Positions 15,934-25,548 are shown, counted from the stretch's first letter. The stretch: 64,000 nt of DNA from Marvinbryantia formatexigens (GCA_021771035.1 JAETPU010000002.1:1-64000), one strand, 5' to 3'. Notes: a model not told the origin generated them from the sequence alone. Made by a program: numbers and translations.

Positions 15934-17556
15934 GTGAAACAACCTTACAATACTACCATTTACAACACGGCTCTTTATCTGCGTTTAAGCCGTGACGATG
16001 AAAGCTACGGCGACAGCGTGAGCATTGAAACACAGCGGACAATCCTGCAACAATACGCAAAAGAACATGGGCTTCATGTGGTCGGCGAGTATGTGGACGA
16101 CGGCTGGAGTGGGACGAATTTCGAGCGTCCGAATTTTCAGCGCATGATGGACGATGTGGACGCAGGGAAAGTGAATTGTATTGTTACGAAAGACCTATCC
16201 AGATTTGGTAGAGAACACGTGATGATGGACTACTATCTGGAATTTCTGTTCCCGGAGAAGCGTGTGCGCTACATCGCCATTGCAGAAAACGAGGACACCG
16301 AAAAAGGGCTGTCCGATTTCGTCCCTTTCAAAAACCTGTTCAACGAGTGGTTTGCAAAAGATACGAGCCGCAAGGTAAAGGCCGCTTTCAAAGCGAAATT
16401 TGCCGTAGGCGAGCGTATCGGCGCTTATGCTCCCATCGGGTACAGGAAGCACCCGGAGATTAAAAACAAGCTGATAATTGACGAGGAAACACGCTGGATA
16501 GTGGAACGGATTTTTGACCTTGCCGTCCACGGCAGAGGTGCGGCCAGTATCACACGGATATTGATTGAGGAAAAAGTACCTACGCCGGGATATATCAACT
16601 TCCGACGGGACAAAACTTTCGCCAATATCTATGCGAATGCGCCGGAGGAAAAAAGCTACGCATGGACGATAGCGCAGGTCAAAAGTATTTTGAAAGATGA
16701 AACCTACATCGGCCATACTATCCACTACCGGGAAACAAACATCTCCTTTAAGAACAAGCGGAGAATACGCAAGCCCCAGAGCGATTGGGTGCGGGTGGAG
16801 AACACGCAGGAGCCGATTATCAGCGAGCAGGTTTTCAATCAGGTGCAGGAGCAGATAGCAAGCCGCCGCAGGAAGTGCAAGGACGGTACGACACAGATTT
16901 TTTCCGGGCTGGTAAAATGTGCGGATTGCGGCTGGTCGCTGTCCTACGGGGAGAACCGGCAGAACAGTAAGCCCTACGGCCATTACCATTGTAGCAAGTA
17001 CGGGCAGGGCACACGCCAATGCTCCATGCACTATATCCGCTATGATGTGCTTTACGCCTATGTCCTCTCCCGTCTGCAATACTGGTCTGGACTGGTGCAG
17101 AATGGCGAGGGGGAACTGATGAAGCGTCTGCTGAACGCCAGCGACAAGGAACAGGCCGCCGCAAGGAAGCGGCAGGCCGCAGAATTGAAGCGGACGGAGA
17201 AGCGGAAAGCCGAGGTGGACAAGCTGTTTTCCCGTATGTATGAGGACTGGGTTGCGGGGCGTATCACGGAGTACAACTTCAATATGCTGTCCGGGAAATA
17301 TCAGACGGAGCAGGCGCAACTGGACGAAAAAATCGGACAGCTTCAAGCCGCTATCGCCGCCGAGAGCCAGACCGTAGCAGACGCAGAAAGCTGGATTGCG
17401 CTGATGAAACAGTATGTCAATCCCACGGAACTGACCGCCGAACTTTTGAATACGCTGATTGAAAAAATCGTTGTCCATGAAGCGGTCAAGGGCGAGGACG
17501 GAAGCCGGGAACAGGAGGTAGAAATCTTCTACCGCTTTATCGGCAAAATTGATTGA
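15934..17556 (+). CDS. large serine recombinase (TnpX-like integrase/excisionase)
   Basis: A 540-aa protein from a GTG start (AAAGGAGG 10 nt upstream). The resolvase domain covers about residues 10-160, with catalytic Ser in YLRLSRDDE and the KDLSRFGRE motif. A recombinase domain follows (about 170-290), then a zinc ribbon (CADCGW ... CSKYGQGTRQC), then a long coiled coil and a C-terminal tail. It would cut and join at a 2-bp core, which fits the GG flanking the element. It lies 11 bp from the right inverted repeat, the standard place for such genes. Confidence 0.93.
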   Translation: MKQPYNTTIYNTALYLRLSRDDESYGDSVSIETQRTILQQYAKEHGLHVVGEYVDDGWSGTNFERPNFQRMMDDVDAGKVNCIVTKDLSRFGREHVMMDYYLEFLFPEKRVRYIAIAENEDTEKGLSDFVPFKNLFNEWFAKDTSRKVKAAFKAKFAVGERIGAYAPIGYRKHPEIKNKLIIDEETRWIVERIFDLAVHGRGAASITRILIEEKVPTPGYINFRRDKTFANIYANAPEEKSYAWTIAQVKSILKDETYIGHTIHYRETNISFKNKRRIRKPQSDWVRVENTQEPIISEQVFNQVQEQIASRRRKCKDGTTQIFSGLVKCADCGWSLSYGENRQNSKPYGHYHCSKYGQGTRQCSMHYIRYDVLYAYVLSRLQYWSGLVQNGEGELMKRLLNASDKEQAAARKRQAAELKRTEKRKAEVDKLFSRMYEDWVAGRITEYNFNMLSGKYQTEQAQLDEKIGQLQAAIAAESQTVADAESWIALMKQYVNPTELTAELLNTLIEKIVVHEAVKGEDGSREQEVEIFYRFIGKID

Positions 17557-17566
17557 ATGACACCAA

Positions 17567-17587
17567 TATCTTTAACTATGTGAAACC
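17567..17587 (-). repeat. right terminal inverted repeat of the mobilizable element
   Basis: Read on the minus strand it begins GGTTTCACATAGTTAAAG and matches the left end at 19 of 21 positions. The host gene resumes immediately after. Confidence 0.85.
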
Positions 17588-18052
17588 GGCAGAGGAGCCC
17601 CGGACATTTCTCTGCTGCAGCAGCTTTCCGGTATTCTGGGGGTCAATATCGAGGGCCTGCTGGGCGGTGAGCTTCCCGACGAAGATTTGGTGGGAGGAAA
17701 TATGAAAAAGACCAAATATTTTGTTTGCCCGAATTGCGGGAATTTGGTGCTGTGCACTGGAAATGCCAGTATCTCTTGCTGCGGAAGGCCGCTGCAGGAG
17801 TTGACGCCGAAAAAAGCCCAGGATTGTGAAAAGCTTCAGGTTCAGGAAATTGAGGATGAGTGGTATATCACCAGTTCCCATCCCATGACCAAGGGGCACC
17901 ATCTTTCCTTTGTGGCCTTTGCCACCTCCGAGCAGCTTCAGGTAATCAAGCAGTATCCGGAGTGGAACCTGCAGGTACGCGTTCCGCGCCGGGGCCATGG
18001 TATGCTTCTGTGGTACTGTAATCAGGATGGGCTGTTCTATCAGCTGCTTTAG
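17588..18052 (+). pseudogene. 3' fragment of the HTH regulator gene split by the mobilizable element
   Basis: The frame continues the protein cut at 10233: GAPDISLLQQLSGILGVNIE, then a zinc-ribbon-like C-terminal domain (TKYFVCPNCGNLVLC ... ISCCGRPL) and a beta-rich segment (ITSSHPMTKGHHLSFVAF ... LLWYCNQDGLFYQLL). Such HTH plus Cys-rich proteins are found in Clostridia. An internal ATG at 17702 has GGAGG upstream (17692-17698), so the Cys-rich domain alone (about 117 aa) might still be made. Confidence 0.85.
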
Positions 18053-18118
18053 GCGTGCTTTCGGAAGGACAGCATGAAAACGGGCTTTCTGCGTCCGTTG
18101 TGCTTCCGGGAATTTGGA

Positions 18119-18162
18119 AAGCCCCCAGGCCGTTGTGCTGACGCGCAGCGGCCTGGGGGCTT
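18119..18162 (+). terminator. strong hairpin after the split HTH gene
   Basis: A 14-bp perfect stem (AAGCCCCCAGGCCG with CGGCCTGGGGGCTT), loop of 16 nt, then TTGTTATGG. It is a likely terminator despite the short T tract. The remaining bases up to 18534 show no convincing gene. Confidence 0.65.
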
Positions 18163-18534
18163 GTTATGGTTGGGGATCGTTTGGCAGGGCCCCCGCAGAT
18201 AAAGAGAACATTCTGCCAGATGTAGACAGAATCGTTTTTTGCAACGCCTTATCCAGTGTGCGCCTTCCGGGTATTCCCATGCGGCAAACCGTATTGGCAC
18301 GCAAAGCAGCCCCGGAACATATACGCAGTTTTTCCCGGCAGGCAGCAGGACACCATACCACAGCCAGCTGGGAGATGGCATCCCCTTGGGGGATTTTCCT
18401 GCCAGGAGCTGAGGAGCTGAGATAGCCCGCCTTAGGGATGTTCCATGGGTTCTTGTCAGCAAAGGTCTCCCGACGCTTTGCCCAATTTCCGGCCTGGAGT
18501 GCGTTTATGGGGAAAGCGTCTGGGAACAGGGGGA

Positions 18535-18954
18535 TCATTCCTCACCAATGGATGCCGACAGCAGAGCATACAGCTGGGGATTGTGCTTTTTCAGGCTGAT
18601 AACTTTGAAGTTCTCTCCAACCCAGGCGTGGGTGGTAGAGCCGGTACACAGCAGACGGCCGGTGGCTGTATTGGTCACGGTATAGGAGAACTGAATCCGG
18701 GCAGGGGTCAGACGGCTGATCTGTGCTGTTACATCCAGGACGTCCTCATATTGTGCGGCGTCGATAAAATGGCAGCTGAGATCCACCAGCGGCAGTAGAA
18801 TGCCGGACTGTTCCAGCTGAGAATAGCTCATGCCCAGCTGCCGGATCCAATCCGTACGGGCGGCCTCAAACCAGATGGCGTAGACCGAGTGATGGACAAT
18901 GCCCATCTGATCAGTTTCCGCATAGCGGACGTTGATGGAGGTATGTGATTTCAT
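18535..18954 (-). CDS. acyl-CoA thioesterase, YbgC/FadM (4HBT) family
   Basis: A 139-aa hotdog-fold thioesterase from the ATG at 18954 (AGAGGA upstream). It carries the 4-hydroxybenzoyl-CoA thioesterase motif VRYAETDQMGIVHHSVYAIW, with the catalytic Asp and the GxVHH loop. Length and motif are normal for the family. The acyl-CoA substrate cannot be told. It appears monocistronic. Confidence 0.9.
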   Translation of the reverse strand: MKSHTSINVRYAETDQMGIVHHSVYAIWFEAARTDWIRQLGMSYSQLEQSGILLPLVDLSCHFIDAAQYEDVLDVTAQISRLTPARIQFSYTVTNTATGRLLCTGSTTHAWVGENFKVISLKKHNPQLYALLSASIGEE

Positions 18955-20043
18955 GGTGATTCCTCTTTTCATTGTACTGATTTGGCGCTAAAAAGCGGGA
19001 ACAATACCGCTGCGCCCTGAAAAGCCAATTTCCTTTACAGGAAAGCAGGCGGCATTTCCGTGCGTTTAAACCGGCCTGACTGTGTGTGCCGGCGCTCTGC
19101 AAGCCGTGGAGAACAGGATGGAGACGGCTGTCTGAAAAGCCGAAGAAATGTGGGAATACATATCTGCGGAAAAACTCCCCAATCGTCTTTGATGATAACA
19201 GTATCGAAGAGAATTGCATATCCGCAGCTTCTGTGAACATTATACCATAAAAAGAAAGCGGAGCTTTCATATCTGTGGCTCTATACTCTCTCTGTAGTTC
19301 AGAATGCGGTTCTGAACGGGTGCTGCATACCGGCAGCGGTTTCGCCGGCAGGAAACCTCTTCCCCATCGAGGATACTTGTACGCATATATTGAGCGAGGA
19401 CGCTTCCCGTAAATTCAGTTTCGATTTGTCGTTTTACCTGTGAGGTATCACCAGGTTGGACTTTTGCAATCGGAAACGGCGTCTGCGGCACAACCGGATT
19501 TTCATAATAGGGTATCCCGTTTGCGGGGAGCTGTCTGTCTGCCGCTTGGAATTCTTCCGGCAGGATACTCAGAGTTCTGCCAGTAACTCAAAAGAGGCGA
19601 AGCTCAGAAGAGCTTCGCCTCTTTTATCTTAAGCGCGGATTGTTCCGCCTGACGGCAGATGCTTCCGGCTTTTCCAGGAGGATTTTCGCCTCACCTTGGG
19701 CCAATCCGCGCGAATCGGTTGAAAAGTCCTCCGTCTTTACCATCCTATGCCGCCCTTTCATTCTTGTGTGTGTCCCTGAGAGAGGGGAAATTGCGGGTTT
19801 GACGATAAACTTCGAAGGAAGCTCCCAAATTCTTCACTCTTTTCCAGCTGGGTGTGGAAAATAAAAAATAGTATTTTTAGTCCCTTAATCATGAAAGTAA
19901 AATGCGGACTATTTTTTGCTGCACGGGTATGAAAACCTGACGGTTTTCCTTCGATGCAATAAAAAATAGGTTTGTGATCCGATTGAATCCGATAGTTATT
20001 CAGTCAGGACCGGACGAAAAGAGAGACAGCGAGGCTGTTTTGT
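18955..20043. other. long non-coding gap with a terminator and a dispersed repeat
   Basis: No gene can be supported over about 1.1 kb. A 74-residue frame on the minus strand (19267-19491) has no clear ribosome site or known product and may be a relic. The region holds the terminator at 19590-19625 and, at 19905-19993, segments shared in reverse orientation with 9082-9150. Confidence 0.5.
19590..19625. terminator. strong bidirectional terminator in a gene-poor gap
   Basis: AAAAGAGGCGAAGCTC-AGAA-GAGCTTCGCCTCTTTT is a perfect 16-bp stem with a tetraloop, starting with A4 and ending with T4. No recognised gene ends close by, so it may be the remnant of a lost gene or the end of a small RNA. Confidence 0.75.
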
Positions 20044-20128
20044 GGTATAATATTCGCACAAGGTGCGGACATGCAATTCTCTTCGAGAATACAGGAGTTT
20101 CGCTTGCCGGTTAGAGGCCGCCGGCCAG
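20044..20128 (+). repeat. structured repeat (family S), diverged copy C
   Basis: TGTGGTATAAT (extended -10-like) leads into two hairpins, TCGCAC/GTGCGG(A) and ATTCTC/GAGAAT, then the core start ACAGGAGTTTCGCTTGCCGG. Copy A has the same order with different stem sequences (GTTCAC/GTGTGAAC and AATCAT/ATGATT). Base pairing is therefore kept while sequence changes. The 3' part of the core is not recognisable. Confidence 0.6.
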
Positions 20129-20330
20129 TTTTCAGCGGCGGCATTTTCCAGTCTTATCTCCAAGGGGCAGGCGCCCGGGCGGAGAAATCCGGAAGATGCC
20201 CCGCTGCACGGGGACTGCTGCGGCTGGCGGGAAAGGCTCTGCAAAGGATATGCTGTTGATTGGGGCGGGAGCGGCGCTGCCGGCAGTCTGCCCCAACAGA
20301 TACAGGTTTTTAAGAGAGGAGTACAAGTTT

Positions 20331-22121
20331 ATGATTCAAGAGCGTTTGGAAAAGCTGCGGGCTTTGATGAAAGATCATCACATGGATGCCTATCTGGTGG
20401 AGACCAGCGATTTTCATGGTTCTGAATATGTGGGTGATTATTTCAAGTGCCGTGCGTTTATCTCCGGATTCACCGGTTCCGCAGGAACTGTGGTTGTCAC
20501 AGCGGACAAGGCCGGGTTATGGACGGATGGGCGGTATTTCCTGCAGGCCGCGCAGCAGCTGGAAGGGACAGGGATTACCCTATACCGCATGGGCCAGCCG
20601 GGAGTTCCCAGTATCGAAGAATTTTTAATTGACAATCTTGCCTCGGGCGGCTGCCTGGGCTTTGACGGCCGTACGGTGAATGCGGCGTTCGCCAGCCGGC
20701 TTCAGCGGGATTTTGCCCCCCGAAACATCTCCATCTGCTACGAGCATGACCTGATCGGGGAAATCTGGGAGGATCGCCCCGCCATGTCCCAGGAGCCGGT
20801 CATGCTGCTGGACACCTGTTATTCCGGCTGCCCCAGAGAGGAAAAGTTCCGGAAAATCCGGCAGGAACTGGCCAGCAGGGGCGCGGATATACTGGTTTTA
20901 ACCTCTCTGGACGATATTGCATGGCTTTTAAATATCCGCGGAGGCGATGTGGCATACAACCCGGTGCTGCTGTCCTATCTGGTGCTGTCCTCGGATAAGC
21001 TTTTGTTGTTCTCCTCTGAGAAAGCCATCCCCGCGCCGGTGAAGGCCCAGCTGGAGGCCAGCGGCGTCACCTTCTATGGATATGACGACATCTATGCCTA
21101 TATCCGTTCCATTCCCCCGTCTAAAACCGTCTGGCTGGATGAGACAAAGGCCAACTATTCCATCCTGCGCAGCTTGCAGCCGGGGGTTGAGATCCTCAGC
21201 GAAACCAATCCCACCCTGCTTCCCAAGGCTGTCAAAAATGAGGTGGAGGTTCACAACGAGCGCATCGCCCACATCAAGGATGGCGTGGCGATGGTAAAGT
21301 TTATTTATTGGCTCAAGCACAATGTGGGAAAAATCCCCATGACAGAGATGAGTGTGGGGGACTATCTGGCCAATCTGCGCCGGGAACAGGAGCATTCCAT
21401 GGGCCTGAGCTTTGAATCCATCATCGGATATGCCCAGCATGGCGCCATCGTCCATTACTCCGCGACCCCGGAAACCGACGCCGCCCTCAAGCCGGAAAAC
21501 TTCCTGCTGGTGGACAGCGGCGGGCAGTACCTGGAGGGAACCACCGATATTACCCGCACCATTTCCCTGGGTGCGGTGAGCGAGCAGCAGAAGCTGCACT
21601 ATACCGCTGTTCTGCGCGGACATTTAAACCTGACGGCCGCCAAGTTTCTGTATGGCTGCCGGGGCGTGAACCTGGATTATCTGGCCCGCAGCCCGCTGTG
21701 GGAGCTTGGGCTGGATTATGACCACGGTACCGGCCATGGTGTGGGCTATTTCCTGAATGTCCATGAGGCGCCCAACGGGTTCCGCTGGAAGATTGTCCCC
21801 GAGCGCAATGACAGCGCCGTGTTTGAGGAGGGAATGATCACCTCCAATGAGCCTGGATTCTATCTGGCCGGGGAATATGGCATCCGTCTGGAAAATATGA
21901 TCGTATGCCGCAAGGCCCAGAAAACGCCCTACGGACAATTTATGTGTTTCGAAAACCTGACCTTTGTGCCCTTTGACCGTCAGGCCATTGCGCCGGAACT
22001 GATGAGTGAGCGGGAACGCACGCTGCTCAATGAGTACCATGCCCAGGTGTATGAGAAAATTTCACCCTATCTCACCCAGGAGGAATCCGATTGGCTCAGG
22101 GAGGAGACAAAACCCCTGTAA
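20331..22121 (+). CDS. aminopeptidase P family protein (Xaa-Pro aminopeptidase, M24B)
   Basis: A 596-aa three-domain creatinase/aminopeptidase P-type enzyme, as in the long eukaryote-like APP1 group. Two creatinase-like N-terminal domains (about 1-130 and 135-300) precede the pita-bread peptidase domain. The dinuclear metal ligands are visible: Asp in LLVDSGGQYLEGTTDITRT (two), His in HGTGHGVG, Glu in ITSNEPGFY, and Glu in ENLTFVPFD. It cuts the N-terminal residue from Xaa-Pro peptides in the cytoplasm. The ATG at 20331 follows AGAGAGGA by 10 nt. Confidence 0.92.
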   Translation: MIQERLEKLRALMKDHHMDAYLVETSDFHGSEYVGDYFKCRAFISGFTGSAGTVVVTADKAGLWTDGRYFLQAAQQLEGTGITLYRMGQPGVPSIEEFLIDNLASGGCLGFDGRTVNAAFASRLQRDFAPRNISICYEHDLIGEIWEDRPAMSQEPVMLLDTCYSGCPREEKFRKIRQELASRGADILVLTSLDDIAWLLNIRGGDVAYNPVLLSYLVLSSDKLLLFSSEKAIPAPVKAQLEASGVTFYGYDDIYAYIRSIPPSKTVWLDETKANYSILRSLQPGVEILSETNPTLLPKAVKNEVEVHNERIAHIKDGVAMVKFIYWLKHNVGKIPMTEMSVGDYLANLRREQEHSMGLSFESIIGYAQHGAIVHYSATPETDAALKPENFLLVDSGGQYLEGTTDITRTISLGAVSEQQKLHYTAVLRGHLNLTAAKFLYGCRGVNLDYLARSPLWELGLDYDHGTGHGVGYFLNVHEAPNGFRWKIVPERNDSAVFEEGMITSNEPGFYLAGEYGIRLENMIVCRKAQKTPYGQFMCFENLTFVPFDRQAIAPELMSERERTLLNEYHAQVYEKISPYLTQEESDWLREETKPL

Positions 22122-22156
22122 AAAAGTGCCGGGGAAATTGCATGAGGTGTTGTGTG

Positions 22157-22624
22157 ATGAAAGCGAAAACAGGTCTTTTAACAGTAGTTGCGGCGGTTTT
22201 GCTTGTGGTGTGCTGTGCGGCGTGCAGCATGACGAAAACTGCCATGACGGCTTCGGAGTTCGAGAGCCGGGCGAAGGAAGCTGGGTTTGAGCTGGTGGAC
22301 GCGGCAGATCAGTTCCAGGCCGGCGAGGTTGAGAGCGTCACCTTAGCGGTTAAGGCGGAGTACAAGATGGAATTCTACGTTCTGCCCTCTGAGGATCAAA
22401 CCAAAAGCGCCTTTGCGGCGAACCAGGCCAAGTTCGAATCCGCTAAGGGCTCCGCTGCCTCCAGCAAATCCGTCTCCATAGGCAATTATTCCTATTACTA
22501 CCAGACAACCCAGGAGAGCTTTTATCTGGTGAGCCGGGTGGACGATACCATGCTGTATTGTGTGGCGGATGCCCAATATAAGGATGCTATCCTGGATTTG
22601 GCGAAGAAGTGGGGCTATGTATAG
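22157..22624 (+). CDS. small lipoprotein of unknown function
   Basis: A 155-aa protein from the ATG at 22157 (GAGGTG upstream). Residues 1-24 are a lipoprotein signal ending VVCCAAC/SM. The mature part begins with TASEFESRAKEAGFELVDA and has an alternating beta pattern with a late YYYQTTQESFYLVSRVDDTMLY stretch. I do not recognise the family beyond a general resemblance to small clostridial lipoproteins with a TxxEF start. It follows the aminopeptidase by 35 bp and may share its transcript; a strong terminator follows it. Confidence 0.78.
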   Translation: MKAKTGLLTVVAAVLLVVCCAACSMTKTAMTASEFESRAKEAGFELVDAADQFQAGEVESVTLAVKAEYKMEFYVLPSEDQTKSAFAANQAKFESAKGSAASSKSVSIGNYSYYYQTTQESFYLVSRVDDTMLYCVADAQYKDAILDLAKKWGYV

Positions 22625-22683
22625 GCTGCCTGGGACACACAAGCGGGCCCGGGACTGTGTTCTCTAAAACAGATGGCACGTTA

Positions 22684-22720
22684 AAAAGGAGGAAAGGGGA
22701 TTGCTCCCTTTCCTCCTTTT
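22684..22720 (+). terminator. intrinsic terminator after the aminopeptidase/lipoprotein genes
   Basis: AAAAGGAGGAAAGGG (22684-22698) pairs perfectly with CCCTTTCCTCCTTTT (22706-22720) around a 7-nt loop: a 15-bp stem ending in T4. Confidence 0.88.
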
Positions 22721-23007
22721 CTAATCCTGCGGATTCTGCAGAAGTGTCTCTCTTAAAAATGGGCAAGGGCGGCAGAGCCAAAGGGAACCTGGCGGCAGGT
22801 GGATCCGTGCGCGCCGGGGTGTGCTCGTGGTACATACCGGAGAGAGAATGGGCGGATCGGCCGGATTTTCGGGGCTTCCCATCCGCCTCGGTGAACGAAG
22901 AGAAAGTATCAGCCGGTATCGTTCTCCCGCCGCTTGATGCCCTGGTCCTGCACCTGCAGCTTCCGCTGCGGGCTGGGCTGGATAGCCCAGCGGGGAATTC
23001 CGCAAAG

Positions 23008-23046
23008 AAAAGGAAGCCGGCGTCCGCGGACGCCGGCTTCCTTTTT
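23008..23046 (-). terminator. intrinsic terminator for proS
   Basis: An 18-bp near-perfect stem (AAAAGGAAGCCGGCGTCC with its complement) and a two-base loop. On the minus strand it ends in TTTTCTTT, about 10 bp after the proS stop. The gap 22721-23007 shows nothing else. Confidence 0.88.
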
Positions 23047-23056
23047 TCATTTGTGA

Positions 23057-24493
23057 TTAATACTGCTTTCCCCAGTAGAGCATTGCCTTGGCAGGCTTGC
23101 CGCAGCACACACAGTGGTCGCTGATGTGCTCCTGCTCCTTGGGAATACACCGGGAGGTAACGCCGGCTTCTTCCTTCAGGCGCTCCTCGCAGGCCTCGTC
23201 GCCGCACCACATCGCCTTGATAAAACCAGGCTTGTTTTGGGCAATGTCCTTGAGTTCCTCCAGGTTGGCGGCGGTGTAGGTTTTGCTGGAACGGTTATCC
23301 AGTGCCCGCTGGTACAGGGAATTGTGGATTTCCTCCAGCAGATTGGCGATCGTCGTCTCCAATTCATCCAAGGATACAAAATATTTTTCCCGGGTGTCCC
23401 GGCGTACCAGGACACACTGGCCCTTTTCGATATCCTTGGGGCCAATCTCCAGGCGCAGGGGCACGCCCTTCATCTCATACTCGGCAAATTTCCAGCCGGG
23501 AGTGTTGTCCGAGGCGTCCATCGAGGTGCGGAACTGCTGTTTGAGCCGATCCCGAAGCTCCTGCGCTTTTTCCAAAACGCCGGGTTTGTGCTGGGCCACG
23601 GGGATAATCATCACCTGAATGGGGGCGATTTTCGGAGGCAGAACCAGGCCGTTGTCGTCTCCATGGGTCATGATAATGGCGCCGATGAGCCGAGTGGAAA
23701 CGCCCCAGGAGGTTTCAAAGGGAGTCTGAAGGGTGTTGTCCCGTCCGGCAAAGGTGACGTCGAAGGCCTTGGCAAACCCATCGCCGAAGAAATGGGTGGT
23801 GCCGCTCTGCAGGGCCTTTCCATCGTGCATCATGGCCTCGATGGTATAGGTGGCCTTGGCGCCGGCGAATTTTTCCTTTTCTGTCTTTTGGCCTTTAATG
23901 ACAGGGATTGCAAAATAATCCTCGCACAGCTTGGCATAGATATCCAGGATGTTCAAGGTCTCCTGCATGGCCTCCTCGGCAGTTTCATGCATGGTGTGGC
24001 CCTCCTGCCAGAGAAATTCCATGGAGCGCAGGAAGGGGCGGGTGGTTTTTTCCCAGCGGACAACCGAGCACCACTGGTTATATAATTTGGGCAGATCCCG
24101 GTAGGAATTGATGACATGGGCATAGTGCTCGCAGAACAGCGTCTCCGAAGTGGGGCGTACGCACAGCCGCTCAGTAAGCTCCTCGGTTCCCCCATGGGTC
24201 ACCCAGGCCACCTCCGGTGCAAATCCCTCGATGTGGTCCTTTTCCTTTTGAAGCAGGCTTTCCGGGATAAACATCGGCATATAGACATTTTCATGTCCGG
24301 TTTCCTTGAGCATGCCGTCCAGGATTTTCTGGATGTTTTCCCAGATGGCATAACCATACGGTCGGATCACCATACAGCCGCGGACGCTGGAATAATCAGC
24401 CAAGTCCGCTTTTTTGACAATATCCGTGTACCATTTTGCGAAGTCCTCATCCATCGCGGTGATTTCTTCGACCATTTTTTTCTGGTTCGCCAT
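23057..24493 (-). CDS. proS: prolyl-tRNA synthetase, short (archaeal/eukaryote-like) type
   Basis: A 478-aa class II aminoacyl-tRNA synthetase that charges tRNA-Pro. The motif 2 region is seen as [20 protein letters not shown] and [20 protein letters not shown]. The anticodon-binding domain follows from about residue 280 ([16 protein letters not shown]). The C-terminal zinc-binding domain has Cys pairs ([10 protein letters not shown] ... [18 protein letters not shown]). It lacks the INS editing domain of the long bacterial type, as usual for many Firmicutes. A GGTGG ribosome site precedes the ATG. I saw no T-box leader. Confidence 0.96.
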   Translation of the reverse strand: MANQKKMVEEITAMDEDFAKWYTDIVKKADLADYSSVRGCMVIRPYGYAIWENIQKILDGMLKETGHENVYMPMFIPESLLQKEKDHIEGFAPEVAWVTHGGTEELTERLCVRPTSETLFCEHYAHVINSYRDLPKLYNQWCSVVRWEKTTRPFLRSMEFLWQEGHTMHETAEEAMQETLNILDIYAKLCEDYFAIPVIKGQKTEKEKFAGAKATYTIEAMMHDGKALQSGTTHFFGDGFAKAFDVTFAGRDNTLQTPFETSWGVSTRLIGAIIMTHGDDNGLVLPPKIAPIQVMIIPVAQHKPGVLEKAQELRDRLKQQFRTSMDASDNTPGWKFAEYEMKGVPLRLEIGPKDIEKGQCVLVRRDTREKYFVSLDELETTIANLLEEIHNSLYQRALDNRSSKTYTAANLEELKDIAQNKPGFIKAMWCGDEACEERLKEEAGVTSRCIPKEQEHISDHCVCCGKPAKAMLYWGKQY

Positions 24494-24773
24494 GATTTTG
24501 CTCCACCTTTCGAGTTTCTGCCGGAAAAGAGGCGGAATTTCCCTTTTCAGGCTTATCTTTATATTTTATCGTGATTGTCCCTTGATTGCAAGCCTAAATG
24601 GCGGTTTTACGCCGCTGCAGGGCGAAAAAGGGATGTCTTTGCATCTCATGGAACACAGCGCCGTCCCCGGGGGATTGACATCCCGGCCGCCAACGCCCCC
24701 GGCAGTTGGCATTCCCGGAGGCGTTGGCGGGCCCTTAATCCAATTCGGTACTTTCCCTTTTACAAGAATCTGC

Positions 24774-24779
24774 TATAAT
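24774..24779 (+). promoter_or_regulatory. extended -10 promoter for the SGNH hydrolase gene
   Basis: TGCTATAAT gives an extended -10 with a perfect TATAAT, 95 bp before the start at 24874. The -35 is weak. Just upstream (24687-24730) is a GC-rich 11-bp inverted repeat without a T-run. Confidence 0.45.
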
Positions 24780-24873
24780 AAAGACAGATTCGAACGGCAC
24801 AGCCGCTGAGGACACGGGCAAAATGAGGGCAGGAAGGCCTGTCCGGATACTCCGGGAAAGGGTGGTCAAGACA

Positions 24874-25548
24874 ATGAAAAAAATTCTCTTTATTGGAAAC
24901 AGCCATACCTATTTTAATGACATGGCCGGGATGTTTGCACAGCTTTGCGCGGCACATCCGGATATCGGGCCGGTTCACATCGCCCAGCTGACCCACGGAG
25001 GGGTTTCCCTGTGCTGGCACCGGGACGAACCGGAGGCCAGGTTTAACATCCAGTACGGCGGTTACGACTATGTGGTGCTGCAGCAGGCGGCACACCCCTT
25101 TGACGGTGAGACAGCTCTGCTCCAGGGGGCGCAGGCCCTGGGAAAGTGGATCCGGGAGTCCGGGGCAACCCCGGTTCTCTATATGACCTGGGCACAGAAG
25201 GCCTATCCCCAAAACCAGGAGGAGATGAGCGCCGCCTATGAAAAAGCGGCGCGGCTGCTGCCTGCCAAACTGGCGCCGGTGGGGCGCGCGTGGCAGCAGG
25301 TGAGGAAGGACGCCCCCCAATTGGAGCTCTACTATACCGACGGGGCCCATGCCAGCGCAGCGGGAAGCTATCTGGCTGCCTGTACCATCCTGACGGCCAT
25401 TTTCGGCGTATCCCCGGTGGGTCTGCCCGGGCGGCTGGAGCATCACGGGGAAAGCCTGGTGCAGCTTTCGGATGAGACTGCACGGATTCTTCAGAATGCC
25501 GCTGAGAGGGCTGTGTGCGCCGGGGCGTGCGAACCCCTTGCGCAGTGA
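24874..25548 (+). CDS. SGNH/GDSL hydrolase family protein
   Basis: A 224-aa protein beginning MKKILFIGNSHTYFNDMAG, where the Ser of GNSHT is the expected nucleophile of block I. The C-terminal block V is YTDGAHASAAGSYLAA, with the Asp and His of the triad. Such proteins are esterases, often acting on acylated sugars or glycans. There is no signal peptide, so it is probably cytoplasmic. The ATG at 24874 was chosen over one at 24823 because of the GGGTGG site and because the extra N-terminus is not family-like. Confidence 0.82.
   Translation: MKKILFIGNSHTYFNDMAGMFAQLCAAHPDIGPVHIAQLTHGGVSLCWHRDEPEARFNIQYGGYDYVVLQQAAHPFDGETALLQGAQALGKWIRESGATPVLYMTWAQKAYPQNQEEMSAAYEKAARLLPAKLAPVGRAWQQVRKDAPQLELYYTDGAHASAAGSYLAACTILTAIFGVSPVGLPGRLEHHGESLVQLSDETARILQNAAERAVCAGACEPLAQ

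Larger units (their letters stand above)
10234..17587 (+). mobile_element. integrative mobilizable element with large serine recombinase, MobV relaxase and ant(6)
   Basis: The limits are set by 21-bp imperfect terminal inverted repeats (19/21 identical) and by the split host gene. A GG dinucleotide flanks each end (10232-10233 and 17588-17589), as expected for the 2-bp crossover of a large serine recombinase. The content in order is ant(6) (-), tag (-), an XRE regulator (-), a Cys-rich VLP protein (+), RepA-N (+), MobV relaxase (+), a small protein (+) and the recombinase (+). It has no conjugation machinery and would need a helper for transfer. The ant(6)/tag part is clearly AT-richer than the mobility genes, suggesting separately acquired cargo. 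Confidence 0.9.

Noticed and set aside
16195..17478. 427-codon minus-strand ORF opposite the large serine recombinase
   Set aside because: Shadow frame of a gene with all recombinase motifs.
19267..19491. 74-codon minus-strand ORF as a gene
   Set aside because: No clear ribosome site, no recognised family, and it lies in a gap of repeats and remnants.
24494..24822. T-box leader for proS
   Set aside because: No AGGGTGGTACCGCG-type antiterminator or specifier loop could be found on the minus strand upstream of proS.
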